From assembly GCF_020073745.1 (NCBI RefSeq), contig NZ_JAIRAU010000019.1, forward strand, positions 124,001 to 188,000: a DNA stretch of 64,000 nucleotides, given 5' to 3'. The notes beneath the pieces are model-generated. The model made no database searches and was not told the origin of the DNA. It saw only the letters and a list, made by a program, of their open reading frames with translations. This document shows, in pieces, positions 43,967 through 52,005 of the stretch (positions are counted from its first letter, which is position 1; each line of letters opens with the position of its first letter). The stretch is from Nannocystis pusilla. Lineage in GTDB: Bacteria > Myxococcota_A > Polyangia > Nannocystales > Nannocystaceae. The position numbers were made by a program, and so were the translations under genes.

Positions 43967-45580
43967 ATGCATCCACGCAGCCTCGCGGCGCTCGTCCCTG
44001 TCGTCACTGTCCTCGCCTGCGGCGACCCGGATGCCTCGTCCGGAGCCGCGACGCTCGGCGAGACGCCCACGACCGGCGCTTCCACGACGGACGCCTCCAC
44101 GACCGCGGAGACCGGCACCACCGCGCCCACCAGCAGCGGAGGCCCGACCGAGGCCAGCACCAGCGACGGCAGCGACGGCAGCGACAGCTCGACTGGTAGC
44201 GTCCCGCCGCCGCCCCCGTTGCCCGGCTTGCGGGCGGAGTATTTCGCCACCTACATCGACCCGGTCCTGTCGCGCGTCGACCCCGGGCTCGATTTCGTCT
44301 GGGGTCTCGACGCCCCCGATGCCTCGCTGCCGGCAGATCGCTACTCGATCCGCTGGACCGGCTCCCTGCTCGCGCCCGCGGCCGGGACCTACAAGATCAT
44401 CACCGAGACCGACGACGGCGTCCGCGTGTGGGTCGACGACGTGCTGGTGATCGACGATTGGACCCCGCATTACGTCACGCGCAACGAGACGACGGTCGAG
44501 CTCGCGGCCGGGGTGCCGACGCTGATCCGCGTCGACTATTTTGAGATCGACATCGAGGCCTCGGCCCGGCTGCTGTGGTCGAGCGATACGATCCCCGAGC
44601 AGCTCATCCCGGTCGACAACCTGCTCGCGGCCGATCCGCCCGCCGAGCTCGGGCCGCCCAAGCCGCCCTACGGCAATCCGGTGATCCCGTTCGATTGTCC
44701 CGACCCCGGGGTCATCGGCGTCGACCAGCCGGACGGCCCGCACTTCTACATGGTCTGCACCGGCGGCTCGTTCCCGATCCGCCACTCGCGCGACCTCGTG
44801 CTGTGGAACGACACCGGCGCCGCGGTGCTGCCCAACGGGAAGCCCGCGTGGGCCGCCAACGGCAATCGTAACTGGGCGCCCGAGCTGCACCGCGTGGCCG
44901 GCAAGTACGTCGCGTACTTCACCACGGTCAACGGCGGCAACGTGCTCAGCATCGGTGCGGCGTACGCCGACGAGCCGCTCGGGCCGTACGTCGAGACCGG
45001 CGGCCCGCTCGTCGAGCATCCGCTCGGGGTCATCGACGCCAGCTACTACGAGGACGCCGGCACGCCGTATCTCACCTACAAGATCGACGGCAATTCGCAG
45101 GGCGAGCCGACGCCGATCTTCATCCGCCAGCTCACCCCCGACGGCCTGGCGTTCGCCGGCGCGGAGGTGCAGATCTTGACGAATGACCCCAACTCCTGGG
45201 AGGGCGGGGTCGTCGAGGCGCAGTGGATCGTCCGGCGCGACGACTTCTATTATTTGCTGTACAGCGGCAACGTCTACGATCACCGCTACCGCACCGGCGT
45301 CGCGCGCTCGGCGAGCCTGTTCGGGCCGTACGAGAAGCTGGGCCCGCCGATCCTCACCAACAACGAGCGCTGGGTCGGCCCCGGCCACGGCACCCTGCTG
45401 CCGGTCGGCGGGCTCGACTTCTTCATCTATCACGCGTGGACGAACGCCGGGAACGGGACGCACGACGGCGGCGCGGGCCGGCACGTGCTCGTCGACCGCG
45501 TCGTGTGGGAGAACGGCTGGCCGCGGATCCACGACGGCTCGCCGAGCCGCTCGCTGCAGACCTGGCCCGGCGAGCCGTGA
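43967..45580 (+). CDS. Lipoprotein with PA14 and GH43-type glycosidase domains
   Basis: A 537-residue lipoprotein (lipobox TVLACG) with a Thr/Ser-rich linker to about residue 85. Residues about 90-215 form a PA14 sugar-binding domain (LRAEYFATYIDPVLSRVDPG; GTYKIITETDDGVRVWVDDV). Residues about 230-535 form a five-bladed GH43-type propeller with the expected acidic residues: base in DCPDPGVI, transition-state Asp in VIDASYYEDAGTPYLTYK and acid Glu in WEGGVVEAQW. Arabinan, xylan or similar substrates are typical of the family. The enzyme would sit on the cell surface to cleave plant or microbial polysaccharide. No sugar-uptake genes are next to it. Confidence 0.9.
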   Translation: MHPRSLAALVPVVTVLACGDPDASSGAATLGETPTTGASTTDASTTAETGTTAPTSSGGPTEASTSDGSDGSDSSTGSVPPPPPLPGLRAEYFATYIDPVLSRVDPGLDFVWGLDAPDASLPADRYSIRWTGSLLAPAAGTYKIITETDDGVRVWVDDVLVIDDWTPHYVTRNETTVELAAGVPTLIRVDYFEIDIEASARLLWSSDTIPEQLIPVDNLLAADPPAELGPPKPPYGNPVIPFDCPDPGVIGVDQPDGPHFYMVCTGGSFPIRHSRDLVLWNDTGAAVLPNGKPAWAANGNRNWAPELHRVAGKYVAYFTTVNGGNVLSIGAAYADEPLGPYVETGGPLVEHPLGVIDASYYEDAGTPYLTYKIDGNSQGEPTPIFIRQLTPDGLAFAGAEVQILTNDPNSWEGGVVEAQWIVRRDDFYYLLYSGNVYDHRYRTGVARSASLFGPYEKLGPPILTNNERWVGPGHGTLLPVGGLDFFIYHAWTNAGNGTHDGGAGRHVLVDRVVWENGWPRIHDGSPSRSLQTWPGEP

Positions 45581-45725
45581 GCCGAGGTCGCCCCGGCGGG
45601 CGCCGGTCATCCGGGCCCGCGGTGGCGGAACGCGGCCTGGAGCATCGTCGGCACACCTCGGCTTCGCCGGCCGGGTGCAAGGATCCGGACTGCCGGCGGT
45701 GCGACGGCGCGAGGTGTGCGGAGCG

Positions 45726-45995
45726 TCAGATCGGGTTGTAAAGGCCGTTGACGGTGAACGGTTTGTCGACGAAGCGGTTGCCGGAGGTCGCGAACCAGAT
45801 GCTGTCGGGATCGGTGCCGGGGCGGTACCAGACGATGTCGGTGGCGCCGTCCGCGTTGAAGTCGCCCGGGATGGGCTCAAAGGCGCCGAGGACGTTCCAG
45901 GGGGGGCCGTCGGCGTGCTGCGGCTGGGTATGGCTGAAGCCGCGGGCGGCGGTGCCGCTCCAGAGTTGATCGGCCTTGTCGCCGGGGGCGACAGG
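45726..45995 (-). pseudogene. 3' fragment of an FG-GAP protein gene
   Basis: The last 85 codons read PGDFNADGATDIVWYRPGTD and WFATSGNRFVDKPFTVNG, FG-GAP/VCBS-type blade sequence with the calcium loop DFNADGATD. Upstream the frame collides with the end of the WD-like gene and no start is present. It is a truncated end of a surface protein gene. Confidence 0.6.
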
Positions 45996-46080
45996 TGCCG
46001 GTCGTCGGCCCGGCAGTGCTCGTCGTACCGACCGAGGTCGGCGGTGCTCCCTGCTGGCGGTACGAGAAGAGTTTGGGCAA

Positions 46081-47262
46081 TTATCCCAGCTCGGTCGGCA
46101 CCACGAACTGTGCGATCTGTTGCCCGTCGATCGACCAAAAGCCCACGAAGTGGGGCGCCAAACGAACGAGGCGCTGCATGCCGAGCCAGATGAGGTCCCC
46201 GGGGAAGCCGTACTTCGGTCGATGTCCATGTCGGTAGTAGTCCGGCAGACCATCCGGAATCGCGGGAGCGGGCGCCGAGAACGTCGAGAGCGCGGACCCG
46301 TTGCCCGCGTCGAACAGGCGAATCTCCTGCCCATCCAGCAACAGCGCCACGCCGTGGCCGTCCGGTGACCACGCGATGCCCGAGGCTTCCGGAACACTAT
46401 ACGAAGCCTGGATCAGACGCGGCGCGAGCTCGATCGTGATCTCGATACGACCGTTGCGAACGATATCCAGATGCGTGGTCTTCTGATCCGGCCCGTGACT
46501 GCGCATGAGCATCGCGCCCCCGCTACCCCAGCGCAGCTCGTCGAAGTGCGGCAGGGAGGGCGCGAGCGTGCATATGCGCCGCCCGTCGTCGCCGTCGAAG
46601 ATCACGATCTCGTCGCTCGCAGACGACTGGCCCCAGTGGACCCTGGCACACCATCGCCCGTCCCCGGACCAGTGCATGCGGTAGTCCGAAGGAAGGTCCT
46701 CCAGCGTGTGGTGATAGAGCAGCTTGCGGCCCAGAGGATCGAAGGCCGCGATCCCATGCCCCACCTTGCCGACCACCGCGCCCGTCGCCGCGTTCCACTC
46801 GATCTGCTCGAACATCGGCGAGCCGATGTCCTCGAAATCAAAGCGCGAGTCACCCTCGCGGATCTCGAAGAGCGCACCGGTGTCCGAGAACATCCGCGTC
46901 TCGTCGACCCACACGTAGCGGACCGCGCTGTCCCGCGTCTCGTCGGGCCACGCGTCGCCCACGATCCGAGCCCTGTCCAAGAGCGCGATCCCGTTGGTCC
47001 CCACGTTCGTGGCTAAGCGCCGCCCGTCGGGATGCCAGCGCAGGAGGCCGGGCTGCTCGGACCAGCCGACGTAGTCATCGAAGCCCGTCGACGAGCACAG
47101 GCTGCCCGCCTGGGCGTCGAGAACCAGCACCGCCCCGCGCTGGTTCTCTGCGTCCGTGCATGCAACCGCGAGCCGCGATTGACTGGGGTGGACGGCTACG
47201 TTCCCGATCAGGCAGTTGCTCGGCCACCTCGGGCTCGGCTGGATGGGCCAGGCATCGCTCAT
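46081..47262 (-). CDS. WD40-like beta-propeller protein, cytoplasmic
   Basis: A 393-residue protein without a signal peptide. Repeated strands with the pattern HPDGRRLATN, WSGDGRWCARVHWGQ and WSPDGHGVALLLDG at about 45-residue intervals indicate seven or so WD40-like blades; other stretches (RGAVLVLDAQAGSLCSSTGF, GQEIRLFDAGNGSALSTFSA) fit the same fold. Such propellers serve as binding scaffolds. Start ATG 47262 has no clear ribosome site. A perfect 21-bp palindrome lies 111 bases upstream. Partner unknown. Confidence 0.8.
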   Translation of the reverse strand: MSDAWPIQPSPRWPSNCLIGNVAVHPSQSRLAVACTDAENQRGAVLVLDAQAGSLCSSTGFDDYVGWSEQPGLLRWHPDGRRLATNVGTNGIALLDRARIVGDAWPDETRDSAVRYVWVDETRMFSDTGALFEIREGDSRFDFEDIGSPMFEQIEWNAATGAVVGKVGHGIAAFDPLGRKLLYHHTLEDLPSDYRMHWSGDGRWCARVHWGQSSASDEIVIFDGDDGRRICTLAPSLPHFDELRWGSGGAMLMRSHGPDQKTTHLDIVRNGRIEITIELAPRLIQASYSVPEASGIAWSPDGHGVALLLDGQEIRLFDAGNGSALSTFSAPAPAIPDGLPDYYRHGHRPKYGFPGDLIWLGMQRLVRLAPHFVGFWSIDGQQIAQFVVPTELG

Positions 47263-47372
47263 GGTTGGAGCCCCATGGTACCGTGGCTGACGGAGTGCCA
47301 GGGCCCGACGATCTGGAGCCGACCACCTCGCCCATTCCGTTCCACTTCCAAAGGACGCGTGCCAGGGAGGAC

Positions 47373-47393
47373 CGTCAGAACTCGGTTCTGACG
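47373..47393. promoter_or_regulatory. Palindrome CGTCAGAAC-TCG-GTTCTGACG
   Basis: Nine-base arms around a 3-base centre, upstream of the WD-like gene in the AT-richer spacer. It could be an operator or a hairpin; no T tract follows. Confidence 0.4.
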
Positions 47394-47572
47394 AACGCTT
47401 GGGCCGACATTTGGTGATGTGGTATACACGCGGAGATAGAGCGCCCTGCGGGCCCGTCTACGCAGGAACGTCTCGGAAAGAGCCAAATTCGCGACGAAAT
47501 CGAGACGAATTTTCGAAACAATCGGGAGATCGCACCACCGCGCATCCAGGGCTCTGCGCCAGAGTAGACCAT

Positions 47573-47758
47573 TCAACGGGCCAAGCTCCGCAGCCGGCGG
47601 CCACCCGGCCGCCGAGACAGGTTGACCGACTTCCCGGGCCCGAAGTGGTGAAGCCGCGGACCGAGGGTTTCGGGCCGCGGCAGCAGACCCAGGTCGAGGT
47701 AGTGGTGGATGGTCGAGCGATGCGTGCCGCTGACCCGGGACAGCTCCGCGATCTTCAT
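47573..47758 (-). pseudogene. Truncated MerR-TetR gene (MerR HTH only)
   Basis: The first 41 codons (MKIAELSRVSGTHRSTIHHY through GPRLHHFG) equal those of the intact fusion gene at 41969-42796 almost exactly, then unrelated residues (KSVNLSRRPGGRRLRSLAR) lead to a stop. The upstream operator is conserved. It encodes a 61-residue peptide with an incomplete MerR domain and could be translated, but probably does not dimerise. It lies about 470 bp from the graspetide genes, divergently oriented. Confidence 0.7.
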
Positions 47759-47790
47759 CGTCGCGCCGATCTTGCCCCGGCCGTTTTGTC

Positions 47791-47820
47791 TTGCACAACC
47801 TCAATTTTTGCATAACTCAA
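47791..47820 (-). promoter_or_regulatory. Second copy of the direct-repeat operator
   Basis: TTGCACAACCTCAA (47791-47804) and TTGCATAACTCAA (47808-47820) with the 17-base spacing of the site at 42828-42857. It lies about 400 bp upstream of the graspetide precursor gene and could put that promoter, too, under the MerR-TetR regulator. Confidence 0.45.
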
Positions 47821-48223
47821 GACACCGGGCTGCGCGACCTGGCGGGCGCGAGAAACGCTCGCCTCTTCCACGAGGGCACGCGCCAGCGAGCGCGAGCTGG
47901 CCCCCCGATGCACCGCGCCATCAGCGTCGTCACCGAACAGAGATCGCGGTGTTGGCAATCGCGGCAATGCTCGGTGTCGCCAGCCTGGGTTCGTTCGCCC
48001 CCGGCGCCACGCAGGGCAACGGCTTCAAGATCATCCTCGCGTTCGCGATCGGCCAGACGTCGGTGAGCGCTCGCGTGACGGTGCGCGCATCGGCGCTTGC
48101 GAGCGCGCCGGCGCTGTGGCGCGGCGTGATTCGCTCGTGGTGCTGCCGCTTGCCCGCATCGCGGGCGCCCCGTATCCTCGTGCGCCGGTCGTGTTGCGAC
48201 CGGGAATCAACAAGGAGACGACG
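47821..48223. other. Upstream region of the graspetide operon
   Basis: No gene established. A + strand frame near 47951 reads VLAIAAMLGVASLGSFAPG, hydrophobic like a signal peptide or membrane helix, but lacks a proper start and end. The promoter of the precursor gene should be here; none is clear. Confidence 0.35.
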
Positions 48224-48379
48224 ATGGAGAAGCAAGACAAGAAGAAGCCGTTCTTCGTCCGCTACCTCGAGGGCCAGGAGCGCCAGGCGGGGAGGGCTGA
48301 CGCCACGCTCAAGTACCCGTCCGACAAGGACGAGGAGAACACGACGCACAAGTACCCGTCCGACGGCGACGAGGGCTAG
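48224..48379 (+). CDS. Graspetide (microviridin-type) precursor with two cores
   Basis: A 51-residue RiPP precursor. The leader carries the MdnB/MdnC-recognition motif PFFVRYLEGQE (residues 9-19, cf. PFFARFL in cyanobacterial microviridins). Two cores follow: TLKYPSDKDEE (residues 28-38) and THKYPSDGDE (41-50). Both match the microviridin rule TxKYPSDxxE: by analogy Thr-Asp and Ser-acid side chains form two esters and Lys-acid an amide. In core 1 these are T28/D34, S33/D36, K30/E37; in core 2 T41/D47, S46/D49, K43/E50. ATG 48224 has AAGGAG seven bases upstream. Products of this class inhibit serine proteases; the target here is unknown. Two ATP-grasp genes follow. Confidence 0.92.
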   Translation: MEKQDKKKPFFVRYLEGQERQAGRADATLKYPSDKDEENTTHKYPSDGDEG

Positions 48380-48453
48380 CGCGCGACGCTCTCCACCGCA
48401 TGCGGGCCGTACGCTGGGCCGGCCGATCACGATGCGATCGGAAGAAGAGAGCC

Positions 48454-48597
48454 ATGAAGGAAGCGACCAGGTCCCAGAAGCAGCCGTTCTTCGCCCGCGA
48501 CCTCGAGAGCCAGGAGCTCGAGCAGGCCCGGGGCGGCTGGTCACGGGGGCGTGCTCTCGAGCGCGCCCCCACTCGCGTCTCCGGATCTCGACCATGA
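48454..48597 (+). CDS. Second precursor-like peptide, leader without a core
   Basis: A 47-residue peptide from ATG 48454 (GAAGAAGAGAG upstream). It starts MKEATRSQKQPFFARDLESQ, the same leader motif as the upstream precursor, and continues ELEQARGG. The rest (WSRGRALERAPTRVSGSRP) contains no TxKYPSD, and only one acidic residue, so no ester or amide ring set can form. Its TGA overlaps the ATG of the first ligase gene (48594), indicating coupling. Either the original core was lost, or the peptide now serves another role, for example as a leader in trans. The leader motif supports it being a real gene. Confidence 0.6.
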   Translation: MKEATRSQKQPFFARDLESQELEQARGGWSRGRALERAPTRVSGSRP

Positions 48598-49595
48598 TGA
48601 ACGACCCTCGCGACGTCGTCCTGCTCGTCACCCACAGCGGCGATCACTACACGATCGATCGCGTCGCCGAGGAGCTCGCGCGCCGCAGGGTCCGGCCGCG
48701 GCGCGTCGACTGCGACCGCTTTCCCACCGAGCTCTCGCTCACCGCGGCGCTCGACGTCGATCCGGGGGCGGCCCGTCGCACCCTGCGCGACGCCCACGGC
48801 TCCGTCGACGGCGACGCCGTGCGCGCGGTGTGGATGCGGCGGCTGTGGCCCGCGGCGCTCGACCCCGAGCTCGACCCCGAGCTGCGCGACGCCTGTCGGG
48901 CCGAGTCGATGGCGGCGTTGCTCGGCTTCCTCGACGGCCTCCACGACCGCCGCATGGTCAACCGGATCGATGCCGACCGCGCCGCGGCGAACAAGCTGCG
49001 CCAGCTCCGGATCGCCCGTCGGCTGGGCCTCCGGATCCCCCGCACGCTCGTCACCAACGATCCCGCCGAGGTCGTCGCCTTCTCCGAGAGGCTCGGCGGC
49101 CGCATGGTCACCAAGATGCTCACCCCGCTCACGCAGTCGATGAGCGGCCGCGGCCCGTTCGTCCACACGAGCATCGTGCGGCCCGAGGATCTCGACGACC
49201 TCGAGGGCCTGCGCCACTGCCCCATGGTGTTCCAGGAGCACGTGCCGAAGGCCCACGAGCTGCGCGTGGCCGTGGTCGCCACGGCGGGCGGCGGGCGCTG
49301 CTTCGCGGCGGCGATCGACGCCACGGGGTCCGATGCCGGCCAGGTGGACTGGCGCAAGGCCGCGCCCGACCAGGCGGCGTGGCGACGCGGCTCGCTGCCC
49401 GACGACGTCGCGGCGCGGCTGCTCGAGCTCGTCGTCGCGCTCGGTCTCGTCTACGGCGCGGTCGACCTCATCGTGACCCCCGAGGGGGAGCACGTGTTCC
49501 TCGAGATCAATCCCGCGGGCGAGTGGGGCATGCTGGAGCGCGACGCCGGCCTGCCCATCGCGGCCGCGCTGGCCGATGCGCTCCTGGAGGAGTGA
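48594..49595 (+). CDS. ATP-grasp peptide ligase, MvdC/MdnB-like
   Basis: A 333-residue RiPP-maturing ATP-grasp ligase. The N-terminus VVLLVTHSGDHYTIDRVAEE is the hallmark of the MvdC (MdnB) branch, which in microviridin pathways forms the lactam after the esters. The ATP-grasp fold follows: phosphate loop region RMVTKMLTPL, hinge CPMVFQEHVPKAHELRVAVV, and the Mg-ligand block GAVDLIVTPEGEHVFLEI with INPAGEW. Start ATG 48594 overlaps the stop of the second peptide; ATG 48597 is the immediate alternative. Four bases separate its stop from the next ligase gene. Assignment to branch is from remembered family sequences, with no direct test. Confidence 0.9.
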   Translation: MMNDPRDVVLLVTHSGDHYTIDRVAEELARRRVRPRRVDCDRFPTELSLTAALDVDPGAARRTLRDAHGSVDGDAVRAVWMRRLWPAALDPELDPELRDACRAESMAALLGFLDGLHDRRMVNRIDADRAAANKLRQLRIARRLGLRIPRTLVTNDPAEVVAFSERLGGRMVTKMLTPLTQSMSGRGPFVHTSIVRPEDLDDLEGLRHCPMVFQEHVPKAHELRVAVVATAGGGRCFAAAIDATGSDAGQVDWRKAAPDQAAWRRGSLPDDVAARLLELVVALGLVYGAVDLIVTPEGEHVFLEINPAGEWGMLERDAGLPIAAALADALLEE

Positions 49596-49599
49596 GCCC

Positions 49600-50622
49600 A
49601 TGACCGTTCTCATCATCACGCGCAGCGACGACAACGAGTCCTCGACGCGGGTCGCCGCGGCGGTGGAGGCCCGCGGCGTTCGGGCCTATCGCCTCGACAC
49701 CGACCTCTATCCCACCGAGCTGCGGATCTCCATCGCCGACGCTCCGGGCGAGCGCGGCCGTCCGCATGGCCACGTCGCGGGACCCGCGGGCGAGCTCTCG
49801 CTCGCGGACGTCACGGCGGTCTACTACCGCCGCTTCAACGTCGGCGCGCGCATCCCCGTCGACCTCGACCGCCAGCTCCGCGCGCCGTCGGTGGAGGAGA
49901 GCCGCCGCGTGGTGCACGGACTCATGGCCGTGCTCGGGGCCACCGGGGCCTTCGCGCTCGACCGCCTCGACGTGGTACGCCGCGCCGAGCACAAGTCGCT
50001 GCAGCTCGCGCTCGCGCGCCGCGTGGGGCTCGAGGTCCCGCGTACGCTCGTCTCCAACGACCCCGCGGCCGTTCGCGTGTTCGCGGCGGCCGTGCCGGCG
50101 GGCATCGTCACCAAGATGATGGCCTCGTTCGCGGTCTACGACGAGGCCGGCCGCGAGCAGGTGGTGTTCACCAACCCCGTGAGCGACGCGGACCTCGCCG
50201 ACCTCGAGGGCCTCGACCTCTGCCCCATGACCTTCCAGGAGCGCCTCGAGAAGGCCTGCGAGCTGCGCGTGACCGTGGTGGGCGACCGGGTGATGGCGGC
50301 GTCGATCGACTCGCAGGCGCTGCCACGCGCCCGCAACGACTGGCGCCGCGAGGGCGTGGCGCTGCTCGACGCGTGGAAGCGCTACGAGCTGCCCGCCGAC
50401 GTGCAGCGGGGAACGCTCGCGCTGATGGACGCGCTCGGCCTCAACTACGGCGCCTTCGACTTCATCGTCACGCCGGAGGGCCGCCACGTGTTCCTCGAGG
50501 TCAACCCCGTCGGCGAGTTCATGTGGCTGCTCCACACGCCGGGGCTACCGATCGACGAGGCGCTGGCCGACGTGCTGTGCGACCGCGCGGTGCGGCGGTG
50601 GCGGCCCGTGGAGCCCGCGTAG
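49600..50622 (+). CDS. ATP-grasp peptide ligase, MvdD/MdnC-like
   Basis: A 340-residue ATP-grasp ligase. The N-terminus MTVLIITRSDDNESSTRVAA and AYRLDTDLYPTELRISI match the MvdD (MdnC) branch, which installs the ester (lactone) rings first. The ATP-binding features are AGIVTKMMASF, CPMTFQERLEKACELRVTVV and FIVTPEGRHVFLEVNPVGEF. ATG 49600 has GGAGG nine bases upstream; it follows the MvdC-like stop by four bases. No GNAT acetyltransferase, peptidase or ABC transporter gene follows, unlike the usual cyanobacterial microviridin cluster, so export and leader removal must be supplied from elsewhere. Confidence 0.9.
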   Translation: MTVLIITRSDDNESSTRVAAAVEARGVRAYRLDTDLYPTELRISIADAPGERGRPHGHVAGPAGELSLADVTAVYYRRFNVGARIPVDLDRQLRAPSVEESRRVVHGLMAVLGATGAFALDRLDVVRRAEHKSLQLALARRVGLEVPRTLVSNDPAAVRVFAAAVPAGIVTKMMASFAVYDEAGREQVVFTNPVSDADLADLEGLDLCPMTFQERLEKACELRVTVVGDRVMAASIDSQALPRARNDWRREGVALLDAWKRYELPADVQRGTLALMDALGLNYGAFDFIVTPEGRHVFLEVNPVGEFMWLLHTPGLPIDEALADVLCDRAVRRWRPVEPA

Positions 50623-50711
50623 CGGCGTTCCGCCGATCGGGCGAGCGGAGCGCGCGCCGCTTTCAGCCTACCAATCGATACGACGTGGCCGGTTGATGCG
50701 GCGAGGGAGCG

Positions 50712-50905
50712 TCACGGGGACATCGGCGGCAGGCACGGGGACAGCCAGCGGGCGGCGTTGTCGCCCAGGATCGCGGCGAGCAGCGCCGGCGGGAGCTCGA
50801 GCCCGCGGTATTCGCCGTGGGTCAGGCTGCCGGTCGCCGAGCCGCTGGCGCGCCAGAAGTGCAGGGTCGGCGCGCGCAGCAGGTCGAGGTTGGCGGCGAG
50901 GTGAT
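50712..50905 (-). pseudogene. C-terminal fragment of an amidohydrolase-type gene
   Basis: The frame reads YHLAANLDLLRAPTLHFW and LELPPALLAAILGDNAARWL, the latter matching the AILGDNAARL ending of amidohydrolase (ACMSD-like) enzymes. Upstream, a frame change at about 50905 separates it from AVDSPLAALHEQLPEL. The catalytic domain is missing. Confidence 0.5.
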
Positions 50906-50992
50906 AACTCCGGGAGCTGCTCGTGCAGGGCGGCGAGCGGTGAGTCGACGGCCTCGCGGCGAGACATCGGATCGAACGGCGACGCGGAGCAG

Positions 50993-51526
50993 CTACGGGT
51001 TGGCGTCGGCGACGACCTCGAGCTGCCGTACGAAGGCGTCCTTGCCCTCGTGGCGCTGGACGGCGGCGCCACCGGCGAGCGGCCACGCGAGGTCGTCGAG
51101 CAGAAGCACGGCCGTGTATGTGCCGGGCGCGAGCGGCTCGTCGGGGGTGAGGTTGAAGCCGACGCCGCGCCGGCACGCGTGCCCACCGGCGTCGGCGCCG
51201 ACGGTGGCGGCGACGCGCTGTCCGTCCTGATCGAGGAGGAAGAAGGTGTCGGCGGCGACGCCGGAGTCGCTCAGCAGGGGCTCCGATTCCTCGTTGGGGC
51301 CGTCGCCGACGACCCGCAGGCTCACGTCGGGACCGACGTGGTAGACGCCGCCGTCCTCGACGCAATCCTCGAGGTGACACGCGTCGGCGGAGCGGACGAC
51401 GAGCTCGCGGATCGCCCCGTCGCAGTTCCCGCAGCCGGCTCCCGCGGCGGTCAGGCCGAGGCCGAGGACGACGCCGAGGGCGGCGCAGGCTGCGATTCGG
51501 AGCGAACGACGGATGAGGTGATGCAT
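50993..51526 (-). CDS. Cysteine-containing surface lipoprotein
   Basis: A 177-residue lipoprotein from ATG 51526; the signal peptide (RIAACAALGVVLGLGLTAAG) ends at the lipobox AGAGC. The mature domain is beta-rich (AIRELVVRSADACHLEDCVE; DGQRVAATVGADAGGHACRR; LAPGTYTAVLLLDDLAWPLA) with two Cys pairs. It is similar in style to other single-domain myxobacterial lipoproteins of unknown function. It is isolated, with a decayed amidohydrolase relic downstream. Confidence 0.75.
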   Translation of the reverse strand: MHHLIRRSLRIAACAALGVVLGLGLTAAGAGCGNCDGAIRELVVRSADACHLEDCVEDGGVYHVGPDVSLRVVGDGPNEESEPLLSDSGVAADTFFLLDQDGQRVAATVGADAGGHACRRGVGFNLTPDEPLAPGTYTAVLLLDDLAWPLAGGAAVQRHEGKDAFVRQLEVVADANP

Positions 51527-52005
51527 GCGCCGGCATGGCACAACGAGGCCCTGCGGCGGTCAAGAGGGAGCCCCAGGAGCCGAGCGCGAGCGAGGTTCGT
51601 CATGGCGCTGGGGTTCGCAGACCCCGCGACGTTGCGACCCCTCGACAGGCCGCCCGGCAGCCCCGTGCACGTCGATCCTGACCTCGAGGCGGGCGACGAT
51701 CCCCGCGGCCCATGAGCGCCTTCAACCCCATGAGCGGCTCACAAATCGAGTCGACACCGGTTCGTTCTACCGGTGACGGCGCGGCTCGGCGCGCTCGCGT
51801 CCCTGGTACGCGAAGTTCATCGAGGCCAGGGCGAACGGCGACGCCGACAACATGAAAAGTCCGACGGCAACAACCTCAGCTGCCGCCGATCCGTGCGAAA
51901 TCGGCGGCGCCATTCCACGAACTGATTCGAGGGGCGGCTACGACGACAAGAAGCAGATGGACACCGATATTGACACCGCGGTGCGGCGAGTTGCATGGTC
52001 CACCC
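51527..52005. other. Intergenic region
   Basis: About 480 bases between divergent genes; no supported gene. An inverted repeat CACCGGT/ACCGGTG with a 7-base spacer lies at 51755-51775, a possible operator. Confidence 0.35.

Noticed and set aside
47709-48593. Long N-terminal extension of the MvdC-like ligase
   Set aside because: The frame is open upstream but covers the precursor genes in another frame; the family start is at the VVLLVTHSGD block right after ATG 48594.
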